The translations under genes were made by a program, and so were the position numbers. The notes under the pieces were generated by a model. The model had not been told where the DNA came from. It made no database searches and saw nothing but the letters and a program-made list of their open reading frames with translations. Source: Flavobacterium sp. 140616W15 (GTDB taxonomy: Bacteria > Bacteroidota > Bacteroidia > Flavobacteriales > Flavobacteriaceae). Taken from it: a stretch of DNA of 64,000 bases. Location of the stretch: assembly GCF_003668995.1 (NCBI RefSeq), contig NZ_CP033068.1:2604001-2668000 (forward strand), given 5' to 3'. This document shows positions 27,439 through 34,789 of this stretch, in pieces; the stretch's first letter is position 1, and each line of letters begins with the position of its first letter.

Positions 27439-27600
27439 ATTAAAACAAATAGCCTTTAAACCCAGTACAAACACCTGATTTTTCATGGCATTAAGACGCT
27501 AAGTTTTTTGCTTTTTGGTTCGTTTGTAATCTCGCAAAGACGCTAAGTCGCAAAGTTTTATTCTTAAATTGTCGAGCTACTCGTGGAGATTTACTACATC

Positions 27601-27639
27601 TGTTCGCTATCGCTCGGGTCTCCTTACGTCGAAATGACA
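27601..27639. repeat. Interspersed GGTCTCCTTACGTCGAAATG repeat
   Basis: The block from TGTTCGCTATCGCTCGG to CGAAATGACA recurs at 31874-31911. It is a common flavobacterial intergenic repeat. The rest of 27439-27759 holds only 'reset' type repeats (CGCAAAGACGCTAAG) and no supported gene. Confidence 0.6.
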
Positions 27640-27759
27640 AGTTTGGGATTATTTTGTGTAAAACTAAAGTTCCTTATACTCTTGGTTTTATTTTATACTA
27701 CTTGCTTTAAGTTTTATGCTTTGTCTCTCTGTGCCTTTGTCTCTTTGCCCCTAAATAGG

Positions 27760-27823
27760 AATCTGCAACTATAATTCCTTAAACTCCCTTAAATTGCACA
27801 ACTGTTGTAGCAAAAAAAGCAGG
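27760..27823 (-). pseudogene. Fragment of tatD 3' end
   Basis: The minus strand encodes PAFFATTVVQFKGV, a stop, then GIIVAD. It matches the tatD gene at 30852-31652 (AFLPFVATTVAQFKGISGII) with small deletions. It abuts the stop codon of the lipoprotein at 27826 and suggests that the two lipoprotein genes arrived by a duplication or insertion beside tatD. Confidence 0.55.
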
Positions 27824-27825
27824 TT

Positions 27826-29478
27826 TTAATTGTTCTGTTCTTTTACCATTTTGAGGTTGAATGGGACAGATATATTTGCTACACTTTTTCTGTGTCGTAT
27901 AATTATATGTGAGGGTGAGTTTTTAAACTTACACTGAATTTGATCACCCTTTATTATATCTATAATATTAGGTATTGCTTTCTTAGAATTTAAATTTGCA
28001 ACTCCATATATAGTGTAATCATTATAATAACCATCTTCAAATTTAATTTTCAACGATTTATTTTTAGTGTCGTAGCTATATCCTTTAGGCAAATTATTAA
28101 TCTTATATATTTTTTCTTCATATACAGGTTTTTCTATATTAATTTCCCCTACAACATTGTCATAAGCATTGTTTCTATTCTCTATTTCAATTGCGGTAAT
28201 ATTAGAAGGAGAATATTGTCCAAATATATCTATTCTAGACATCGCGCTTTCATAATTAAATATCCTTAGCGAGTCTTTTTCACTTATTTTTAAATACATA
28301 TCAGAAAATGAAAAATCTAAATTTCCGGAGTATTTTGGTGGCAATGAAGCATAAATCATATATGAATTCTCTTTTTTTAAAGTTGAAATACCTATTTTTA
28401 AATCATTTCTTACAATAGAATCATTTAAATTCGCAAAACTTCTATATTTGGAATAATATGCATATTCTTTATCTTCTTCTTTATCTTCTTCTTTCTTTTC
28501 CAGAACTGGTATTGCTCCCAAGTCAATTGTCTTAACTTGTCCTTTATTAGATCGTAAAAAGAAATTGAGCTTCTTAATTTTTCCTAAACCTCGTATAGTG
28601 ACTATATCAATCCCATTATACAAATGATTAGGGTTTTTATCTTCTTCTTTATATCTGTTTTTTAGATCAAAATACGAACTCCTCATATCTGGATAAGGCA
28701 TATCATGATTTCGATACCATAAATAATGTCTAAAATCTGTAATTCGTCCTTCGCTTTCAATAGTTTTACCATCATCATCTACTAAACTCATATTTAATCT
28801 GTCAAAATCAAATTGCATCTCTGTATTTTGGCCATTTGTGCTTTCTTTACTATATCTATAATTTGGAATTTCGAGCCTTTCGTTTCTAAACAAATAATCA
28901 TTATAACCCACGGCTATTTTATTCAAAGAATCCTTTTCCTTTTTTTCATTTCTTTTCCCATATGTATATGAATAATCACTTTTTTTAGACGTATTTTCAA
29001 TCGCTAGTGTTGTTGCATCATTTCTAAAATCTAATACGGTTATATTCACTCCATCTTTAGAAATTTTTTCGCCTATATTAGATTCATCAATAGAAAACCG
29101 TTCATATCCATCTGGTATAAAAATTAACACTTTTACATTATAAGAATTAGATTGTTCTTTGGTTAATACAAGTTTAAATGGATATTGTATGCTACTTACT
29201 TCTGAATGATCTATTGTAATATTTCCATTATCATTTTTAAAAATCTTTGTAGAACCTTGTAATTCTGCTTTTAATTTTTCGAAATTAAAAATACTATCAT
29301 TATAAACAGGTTCGTCAGCATAACTACTATATAAATCTAAATTATAAAAACCCCCTCCTCCTGAATAGGAATCTTCTAATTTTGCAAAATCTAAAAATAC
29401 TTTCTGCTGTGCGGTCAATTCTTTATTACAAGAAAACAAAGTAAAAACTAAAACAAAACCACAAATTACCTTTCTCAT
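27826..29478 (-). CDS. Large lipoprotein of unknown function
   Basis: 550 residues with lipobox (LVFTLFSCNKE), so anchored in the envelope. Predicted beta-rich with two similar halves, each with FDF/FKLV-type strands and a repeated 'SLRIFNY'/'IFNFEKL' style. A Lys/Glu/Asp-rich stretch (EKKEEDKEEDKE) separates them. No catalytic motif or family recognised. Possibly cotranscribed with the lipoprotein gene 68 bp upstream. Confidence 0.6.
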   Translation of the reverse strand: MRKVICGFVLVFTLFSCNKELTAQQKVFLDFAKLEDSYSGGGGFYNLDLYSSYADEPVYNDSIFNFEKLKAELQGSTKIFKNDNGNITIDHSEVSSIQYPFKLVLTKEQSNSYNVKVLIFIPDGYERFSIDESNIGEKISKDGVNITVLDFRNDATTLAIENTSKKSDYSYTYGKRNEKKEKDSLNKIAVGYNDYLFRNERLEIPNYRYSKESTNGQNTEMQFDFDRLNMSLVDDDGKTIESEGRITDFRHYLWYRNHDMPYPDMRSSYFDLKNRYKEEDKNPNHLYNGIDIVTIRGLGKIKKLNFFLRSNKGQVKTIDLGAIPVLEKKEEDKEEDKEYAYYSKYRSFANLNDSIVRNDLKIGISTLKKENSYMIYASLPPKYSGNLDFSFSDMYLKISEKDSLRIFNYESAMSRIDIFGQYSPSNITAIEIENRNNAYDNVVGEINIEKPVYEEKIYKINNLPKGYSYDTKNKSLKIKFEDGYYNDYTIYGVANLNSKKAIPNIIDIIKGDQIQCKFKNSPSHIIIRHRKSVANISVPFNLKMVKEQNN

Positions 29479-29546
29479 CTATATGCTATTTTAAACAATC
29501 CTTATTACTATTTTATTATACTTCTAAAAAACGAACCTCATCAAGA

Positions 29547-30701
29547 CTAATATTCATCATCAACTTTTGTTGGTTTTTTATTGCGTGTTGTAATTTCCCA
29601 ATTCTCTTTTTGATATGGATTATCTAATTTATCAATTTGAACTGAAATATCTAATTCCTCTTTGTCTTCACGATTTGTTCGAATAAAAATCCTAAAACCA
29701 TATCCTTTTATTTTTTCGATGTATTTATCGGTTATGTCATTGTTTTCATAATAGTTTATCGCAACATTAATTTCTTTTGAAAACTGCGTATTCTTAGCTA
29801 AGAATTCTAAAAATTGCATGGCAGTTTCTTCTCTAAATTCAGTATCGTTTATTTTATCCGGATCTACTTTATAAAACGCATTAAACTCTAACATTAAATT
29901 ATCGCATCCTCCTACACTTGCATTAATTATGGTATCATTCTTTTTGTATATTTCTAAGATAGTTTCGGTATAATTATGTATTTCGATACTTCTGGTACGC
30001 GTTTCTACTCCAGGAATATCATTAAAAATGGTTTTTGATTTTAATTTTGCAACTTTGCAACTCGTCAAATACGATTCTTCATATAGATTACCATTCTTGT
30101 ATATAAATGATAATGAAGCCGATTTTAAATTTCCTACAGAATTAGAATATGTTCTGAAATTTTGTGAAACCTTAATTTTAAATTTATTATCAATAAAATT
30201 TGCTTCATCAATTATATTATAAGAAAAAGGAGCATATCCAAGAATACTATGCGATTCTTTCTCCTTAATTTCATCTTTCATAATATAAAAAATAAAATCT
30301 TGATTTGTGTTTGCATTTCCTCCCAACATTCCTTCAGATGATCTGTTAATTACATAATCAATGATTCCATCATTATTAAAATCTCCTTTTTCAAAAATTG
30401 AAAATGAAACTGTATAAGGATCGCCATCATTTGCAAATGAAACATAATAAGGCGATTCGGATATTTGCATTTCCTCATATTTCTGGGTGCCAATCTCTTC
30501 CTTAATAAGTCTTTTTAAAAGGTTACTTTCTATTTCGGTCGGAATTACTTTTTCCTCTTCTGGTTCTACAGCCGAAATGGTGTCTTTAATACTCTTTTTA
30601 TGTACTGCTTTTACTTCTTTTTTACATGAAAATGCTAAGACAATAAATGCAAGCAACATTATTTTATTACTTTGAAAGTACACTGATTTCCAATTCATCA
30701 A
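29547..30701 (-). CDS. Lipoprotein with Ca-binding-like VCBS motif
   Basis: 384 residues; a hydrophobic segment and lipobox (IVLAFSCKKE) at about 17-26. DFNNDGIIDYVINR at about 108 is a FG-GAP/EF-hand-like calcium loop as found in VCBS-type surface proteins. The rest is unassigned. It is followed by the 550-residue lipoprotein on the same strand. Function unknown. Confidence 0.6.
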   Translation of the reverse strand: MMNWKSVYFQSNKIMLLAFIVLAFSCKKEVKAVHKKSIKDTISAVEPEEEKVIPTEIESNLLKRLIKEEIGTQKYEEMQISESPYYVSFANDGDPYTVSFSIFEKGDFNNDGIIDYVINRSSEGMLGGNANTNQDFIFYIMKDEIKEKESHSILGYAPFSYNIIDEANFIDNKFKIKVSQNFRTYSNSVGNLKSASLSFIYKNGNLYEESYLTSCKVAKLKSKTIFNDIPGVETRTRSIEIHNYTETILEIYKKNDTIINASVGGCDNLMLEFNAFYKVDPDKINDTEFREETAMQFLEFLAKNTQFSKEINVAINYYENNDITDKYIEKIKGYGFRIFIRTNREDKEELDISVQIDKLDNPYQKENWEITTRNKKPTKVDDEY

Positions 30702-30851
30702 TCGATTTGTTTTATCTGTTAAAGTATTTAAGTTTAATTATTTTTTTAGCATTTATAATTTGTAATACAGTTTCAAATTAACAAATAAAAAACCACAAAC
30801 TCACAAGATAAATTTGCAAATTTGCGGTTAAGACAAATTAAATTTTTAATT

Positions 30852-31652
30852 CTAAATCCCAAAAAACTCTTTAGCATTCCTCGTAGTTTCCTCTGCAACT
30901 ATAATTCCCGAGATTCCTTTAAACTGCGCTACTGTTGTTGCTACAAAAGGCAGAAAAGCTGGTTCGCAACGGCGTTCGTGGTATTTCTTCAAGAGATTGT
31001 TAGGAACGTTTTTGGGAAGCATAAATGGCGCATCGGTTTCAATCATCATTCTGTCAAGCGGTACGTACTGAATCACTTCTTTTAAATGGTCAAAACGTTT
31101 GCTGTCGGATATTGCTCCTGTAAAACCAAGATAGAATCCGTTATCGAGATAAGTTTTGGCTTCTTGCAAGCTTCCTGTAAAACAATGCACCACCGCTTTT
31201 GGCAATTGTGGCAAATAGTCTTTTGTAATACTCATAAATCGTGTAAAAGCAGCTCTCTCGTGCAGGAACAATGGCTTCTGTACTTCGATTGCTAATTCTA
31301 ATTGGGCTTTGTAACAGGTTTCTTGTACGTTTCTTGGCGAAAAGTCACGATCAAAATCGAGTCCGCACTCGCCTACCGAAACTACCTGTTTCTGCTTTAA
31401 TAAGTTTCGTAGTTTTGAAATACTTTGCGCATCAAAACTCTTCGCATCATGCGGATGAATTCCAGCTGTTGCGTATAATATTCCTGGATATTCTTTTGCT
31501 AGTTCAGCCGAAGCTTCACTATTCTTTACGCTTGTTCCTGTTAGTATCATTTGCGATACATCGGCATCTAATGCATTTTGTATGACATCGTCTATGTCAT
31601 TGTGGAATTGTTTATTGGTTAAATTAATTCCGATATCTATATATGTTTTCAT
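30852..31652 (-). CDS. tatD: TatD-family metal-dependent hydrolase
   Basis: 266 residues, full family length. Amidohydrolase-fold metal ligands are visible: DIGINL at the start, GIHPHDA, GECGLDFDR, HER, VHCFTGS and ETDAPF. TatD proteins are 3'-5' exonucleases/AP endonucleases acting on DNA and possibly RNA. No operon partner; it lies between the lipoproteins and the RNA-repair locus, with a repeat-rich gap on its upstream side. Confidence 0.9.
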   Translation of the reverse strand: MKTYIDIGINLTNKQFHNDIDDVIQNALDADVSQMILTGTSVKNSEASAELAKEYPGILYATAGIHPHDAKSFDAQSISKLRNLLKQKQVVSVGECGLDFDRDFSPRNVQETCYKAQLELAIEVQKPLFLHERAAFTRFMSITKDYLPQLPKAVVHCFTGSLQEAKTYLDNGFYLGFTGAISDSKRFDHLKEVIQYVPLDRMMIETDAPFMLPKNVPNNLLKKYHERRCEPAFLPFVATTVAQFKGISGIIVAEETTRNAKEFFGI

Positions 31653-31783
31653 GTTTTTTTTTAGGTTCTAAGATTCTGAGAGGCTAAGATGCTGAGTTTT
31701 TTTTCCTCTCTGTTACCTTAAATTTATTTTTTATTATTTTTTGTTTTTTGCCACGTAGGCGTAAAATTTTTTAAGCGTAAAAT

Positions 31784-31913
31784 TGTCATTTCGACGTAAG
31801 GAGAAATCTTCGCGAGAAACTCGACCAAGATTAGACTTTCGTTACGGAGTCACTTGTGGAGATTTGCTTCGCCTGTTCGCTATCGCTCGGGTCTCCTTAC
31901 GTCGAAATGACAT
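31784..31913. repeat. Inverted GTCATTTCGACG repeat element
   Basis: TTGTCATTTCGACGTAAGGA (31784 onward) is inverted as TCCTTACGTCGAAATGACA (about 31893-31911), enclosing 85 bp. The right arm equals the repeat at 27601-27639. This dispersed hairpin is typical of flavobacterial intergenic space. The remainder of 31653-31990 holds no gene. Confidence 0.6.
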
Positions 31914-31994
31914 AAAATGAGAATAATTCTTTGCGCACTTCGCGTAATCAGGACTGCGAACTTTGCGGTTAAAAACCTTTGAACCTTTAAATAA

Positions 31995-32067
31995 CCAACT
32001 ATTTTCCCATACTAAACTACCGCGACTTATTAGCTGCGCAGGAAGGATTTGAACCTCCGTCTGTTGG
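31995..32067 (-). ncRNA. Circularly permuted tRNA-like RNA downstream of Pnkp
   Basis: From 32067 on the minus strand: CCAAC, AGAC, T arm GGAGG TTCAAAT CCTTC, closed acceptor stem CTGCG/CGCGG with a 12-nt loop, TA, D arm GTTT AGTATGGGA AAAT, A, GTTGG. The terminal CCAAC and GTTGG pair perfectly. AAATAA/TTATTT extends the helix past a bulged T. Order and closed acceptor match the modules at 5473-5538 and 34474-34536. An extra D-arm-like half (32085-32116, GGCTCAATGGTT) lies upstream, so software may wrongly call one linear tRNA here. It follows the kinase gene and is probably cotranscribed with it. Confidence 0.55.
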
Positions 32068-32124
32068 ATTATTTTTATTTCCCTCAGTGTCTACTCTACA
32101 TAACCATTGAGCCTTAAAAAGAAT

Positions 32125-32997
32125 CTAAAAATCCCCATAATACACTTGGAAGCACGGTAATTTCAGATCTTTTCGCCATGTATCTACTACTTGGTTTCTA
32201 TCATCGAGAACAAACTCTACAAAGTATTTATCTTTTATAGATTCGTTATAGATTTCGGTTTTGATGATCGAATCTTTTCGGTTATCCTGACTTTTTCGCA
32301 TGATTAGGTCATCGAATTCTATTGTATGTTTTTCAAGAAACCTCAACGTTGGTTCTTTGTATCTATTTTCTCTACCTGAAACCAACAATATTTCATATCC
32401 TAATTTCTTGTAGTTTCTCAACACATTAGCTACTGGTTCATTTAATTCATCCTGATCGCATTTACTTGCATCAAAAGGATTTCTCCCATTCATTAATGCC
32501 AAAGTTCCATCTAGATCGCAGATAATTGCTTTTGGCAATTCTGGATTTTGGATTGCGTATTCTGGTGAATCTTTAAAAAATTGTTCATGCATTTTTCGAA
32601 TCACTTTTTCTCCAACTGGTTTTTCTCTTAATGCATCTCGCTCAATACAAACTGCAACATCTGTATTTACTTCGATAACCTCAACAATAACCTTTTCGTT
32701 GTATTTTGTGTTGTATTCCTGAACCAATTGTGTAACTCGTCTCATATTCGTTTCGGATAAATTAGTATCATCTACCACGATACTTTTTCCTTCTTCCAGA
32801 CATTTTACGATTAAAATATCACGTACTTTTTTTACAAACTTTTCATTGCTTTGGCTTGTTGTTCCGTTATCGAACATTGCTCGTAAATCGTCTCTATTGA
32901 TTCTTTTATATGATTCTGGATTCTCTGAGATTATCTTTTTCGCCAAAGTCGATTTTCCACTTCCAGGCAATCCTTTCATTAAAATTACTTTTCTCAT
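32125..32997 (-). CDS. pnkp: T4-type polynucleotide kinase-phosphatase
   Basis: 290 residues, the length and order of T4 Pnkp. N-terminal kinase with P-loop GLPGSGKS (9-16) and INRDDLR; C-terminal HAD phosphatase with ICDLDGTLALMNGRNPFD, close to T4 Pnkp's DVDGTL motif. It heals RNA ends by making 5'-phosphate and removing 3'-phosphate or 2',3'-cyclic phosphate. The ATG begins one base after the RNA ligase stop, so heal and seal are one operon under promoter site C. tRNA is the classical substrate of the T4 pair; here the interrupted and permuted tRNAs are attractive candidates. Confidence 0.9.
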   Translation of the reverse strand: MRKVILMKGLPGSGKSTLAKKIISENPESYKRINRDDLRAMFDNGTTSQSNEKFVKKVRDILIVKCLEEGKSIVVDDTNLSETNMRRVTQLVQEYNTKYNEKVIVEVIEVNTDVAVCIERDALREKPVGEKVIRKMHEQFFKDSPEYAIQNPELPKAIICDLDGTLALMNGRNPFDASKCDQDELNEPVANVLRNYKKLGYEILLVSGRENRYKEPTLRFLEKHTIEFDDLIMRKSQDNRKDSIIKTEIYNESIKDKYFVEFVLDDRNQVVDTWRKDLKLPCFQVYYGDF

Positions 32998-32998
32998 T

Positions 32999-34015
32999 TT
33001 AGTTTTCTTCTCTATTAAATGGTTTTTCGAATGTTGGTCGAATCATTCTCCAAATTATTTCTGAATAATCTCTGTTTTTAAGCATTGCAAATAATACTCC
33101 CTGATGTTTACATGTTTGAAAATACAAGGCTGTTTCTTTGACAGTTTCGAATACCTTATAATCTGCTTTACATTGATTTTCGATTACCGCATATTGATTT
33201 TCTAAATCTCTTTTTGTTTCTTTCACCCAATTGAAAAATTCATCAGGAACACGTTCCAAAACTTCTTGTATTGGTTGGTTGGTTTTCAAATATTCCCAAA
33301 TGTTCAAATTAGAAACCTGAGTGATGATTCGGTGCAAACGAAGATATTCTTCAAATTTGATTTTGACTCTAAAATTATTCGAATATTTAATAACAAACCC
33401 TTCTTTATTGTCTTTATTCATTGCTGCTAATGAACCAATATCGTTAATTCCGTCGTATTTTTCTACAATAGGAAAACCAATATCTTCCAGCGCAAACTCT
33501 TCTCCCGATTGGATATCGATAATTGCCAGTAAAACCAATTCTTCTGCAGCTCCATAATCTAAAACAATTCGATTTTGAGGATATATAATCTCAAATAAAT
33601 AAGTTTTATTTTTATCCAAATGCGACCATGATTTTTTGTATTTCCCATGTAACATTTTGTTTGCTTTATCTGACTGATCACTTGAAAACGAACCTCTACT
33701 GGCTATAAATGGTATTTCATCTATCCAATACAAAATCCCCATTGAACCATCGGCTTTATCATACACTTCAAAAGTTGTATTAGGAATTGTTTGGTTTTCC
33801 ATTTCTCCTAAATTAAAGAACTTAGGAAATGGTCTTGCAATCACATTAAAATTTTCATCAAGAATTAATCCTCTACAGTTTAATGTAACCTCATTCCATA
33901 TTCTTTCGAATTGGGCACTTTGGGTATAATTATAAATGTATAAATCATAATTAGGGTGTTTGTTTACTCTAATATAATTTTTGGAAATCATCTCTTTTAA
34001 TAATACTGTATTCAT
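32999..34015 (-). CDS. T4 Rnl1-type RNA ligase
   Basis: 338 residues. Nucleotidyltransferase motif I KADGS (Lys87 the predicted AMP-accepting lysine), upstream CRGLILD and ARPFPKFFN as in T4 Rnl1, motif III LFEIIYPQNRIVLDYG, motif IV EGFVIKY and motif V RVKIKF. It joins 3'-OH to 5'-phosphate RNA ends, the reaction T4 Rnl1 uses to reseal tRNAs cut in the anticodon loop. It is first in the operon with pnkp and starts 18 bp downstream of the -7 box of site C, so the leader is short. Confidence 0.9.
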   Translation of the reverse strand: MNTVLLKEMISKNYIRVNKHPNYDLYIYNYTQSAQFERIWNEVTLNCRGLILDENFNVIARPFPKFFNLGEMENQTIPNTTFEVYDKADGSMGILYWIDEIPFIASRGSFSSDQSDKANKMLHGKYKKSWSHLDKNKTYLFEIIYPQNRIVLDYGAAEELVLLAIIDIQSGEEFALEDIGFPIVEKYDGINDIGSLAAMNKDNKEGFVIKYSNNFRVKIKFEEYLRLHRIITQVSNLNIWEYLKTNQPIQEVLERVPDEFFNWVKETKRDLENQYAVIENQCKADYKVFETVKETALYFQTCKHQGVLFAMLKNRDYSEIIWRMIRPTFEKPFNREEN

Positions 34016-34032
34016 TTCTTCTTTTTGTTAAA

Positions 34033-34070
34033 CAAAGATTCAAAAACTACTACGCATTTATTTTGCGCAG
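34033..34070 (-). promoter_or_regulatory. RNA-repair regulon promoter/operator, site C
   Basis: CTACGCA / TGCGCAG inverted repeat (34050-34070) 10 nt upstream of AATCTTTG (34040-34033) on the minus strand, directly before the RNA ligase start at 34015. Confidence 0.75.
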
Positions 34071-34097
34071 TTTTTAATTTTAAAAGAGGTAATGTTT

Positions 34098-34147
34098 AGG
34101 AATGGTTTAATTTTCTTTGGAACGAAGTAACCATTTCCTGACGACAC
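34098..34147 (-). ncRNA. Y-RNA-like unit 6 (short hairpin)
   Basis: Motif GTCGT...GTTACTTCG on the minus strand; AGGAAATGG (34139-34131) pairs with CCATTCCT (34105-34098) with one bulged A. The loop is about 25 nt and holds no tRNA-like module. Last unit of the array, just before promoter site C. Confidence 0.5.
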
Positions 34148-34168
34148 TCTTTTTTTAAGAGCAATATT

Positions 34169-34218
34169 GTATAAGTGATGATTTTCATTAAGAGACGAAG
34201 TAACACTTTATACACGGC
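34169..34218 (-). ncRNA. Y-RNA-like unit 5 (short hairpin)
   Basis: GCCGT then GTATAAAGTG (34213-34204), which pairs with CACTTATAC (34177-34169): nine pairs with one bulged A. GTTACTTCG follows the 5' strand. The repeat period to its neighbours is 71 nt on both sides. Confidence 0.5.
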
Positions 34219-34249
34219 ATCTACTAAAATTTGAAAAAGTAACAATTGA

Positions 34250-34288
34250 TGAAAGTCTTTTTGGAACGAAGTATCTCTCACACACGAC
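34250..34288 (-). ncRNA. Y-RNA-like unit 4 (short hairpin)
   Basis: GTCGT motif, stem TGAGAG (34280-34275) with CTTTCA (34255-34250), six pairs including one G-U. The 5' strand is followed by ATACTTCG, a one-base variant of the conserved GTTACTTCG. No tRNA-like module. Confidence 0.45.
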
Positions 34289-34317
34289 ATTTTTCGGTAA
34301 AAAAAGAAGTAAAAAGC

Positions 34318-34426
34318 AATAAGAGAAACGGGGCATGTCTAGCCAGAGTCGAACTGGATAACCTTGCTGATTCTACAACTTCGTTATTCCTCCCCTTAAT
34401 GGGACGAAGTAACTCTTATTTACGAC
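34318..34426 (-). ncRNA. Y-RNA-like unit 3 with divergent tRNA-like insert
   Basis: Stem AATAAGAG (34420-34413) with CTCTTATT (34325-34318), eight perfect pairs, flanked by GTCGT on the 5' side and GTTACTTCG. The insert has a T-arm-like CCAG TTCGACT CTGG and a GGGG/CCCC pairing in linear order, so it differs from units 1 and 2. A CTTCGT/ACGAAG hairpin may compete. Confidence 0.5.
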
Positions 34427-34458
34427 ATTCTTTTATTTTATAATATTGGATAATAATC

Positions 34459-34565
34459 AATAAGAGACTATATAATTGTGTGTTACCATTTCACTATCAG
34501 TCTAAACAGAACAGGATTCGAACCTGTACTACAATTCCCCAGAAGTAACTCTTATTTACGAAACC
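34459..34565 (-). ncRNA. Y-RNA-like unit 2 with permuted tRNA module
   Basis: Outer stem AATAAGAG (34556-34549) / CTCTTATT (34466-34459), eight perfect pairs. Inside, 34536-34474 folds as AATTG, TAGT, T arm ACAGG TTCGAAT CCTGT, acceptor TCTGT TTAG ACTGA, TA, D arm GTG AAATGGTAA CAC, A, CAATT. AATTG/CAATT closes the anticodon stem. This is the clearest Y-RNA architecture in the window: a conserved terminal stem for Ro60 plus a tRNA mimic. Confidence 0.6.
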
Positions 34566-34594
34566 AATACTTTTTTTTTAAAACAAGGCAACTA

Positions 34595-34715
34595 GTAATA
34601 GGTGACATGTCCTGCTCTAACCACTGAGCTACATTCCTGTAATTAAACAGAATTGGTGGGGTTCGAATCCACGTCCTGGGCGTTATCAATGCGAAGTAAC
34701 ACTTATCTACGACAC
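34595..34715 (-). ncRNA. Y-RNA-like unit 1 with permuted tRNA module
   Basis: GTGTCGTAGATAAGTG (34715-34700) pairs through GATAAGTG with CACCTATT, ending near 34595 (seven of eight). The T half (34692-34656) is close in sequence to the 3' part of the interrupted tRNA-Lys, with an Ile-like loop TTGATAA. The acceptor CAATTCTG/CAGGAATG is closed by TTTAATTA and followed by D arm GCTC/GAGC. First unit after promoter site D. The 5' strand resembles the Ro-binding strand of animal Y RNAs by eye. Confidence 0.55.
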
Positions 34716-34738
34716 TTGTTTTTATTTTTTTTCTGTTG

Positions 34739-34778
34739 CAAAGATTCAAATACTACTGCGCAATTATTTCGCGCAGTA
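34739..34778 (-). promoter_or_regulatory. RNA-repair regulon promoter/operator, site D
   Basis: TACTGCGC / GCGCAGTA perfect 8-bp arms with a 9-bp spacer (34754-34778), 10 nt upstream of AATCTTTG (34746-34739) on the minus strand. It drives the six-unit Y-like array; it also sits just after the Ro60 stop codon. Confidence 0.75.
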
Positions 34779-34789
34779 GATTTTTATTT

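Noticed and set aside
31995..32117. A single linear tRNA from 32117 to 32030
   Set aside because: The 5' and 3' acceptor strands do not pair; the permuted fold 31995-32067 pairs at every helix.
34246..34443. Rightward 65-codon frame across the array
   Set aside because: Opposite to the promoter and composed of repeat motifs; no start context.
34098..34715. CRISPR array
   Set aside because: Repeats are short and diverged, spacers contain tRNA halves and pair with the repeats, and no cas gene is near.
34552..34749. Leftward 65-codon frame inside the Y-like array
   Set aside because: Again translated tRNA-like sequence (TWIRTPPIL); it spans array motifs that pair as RNA.
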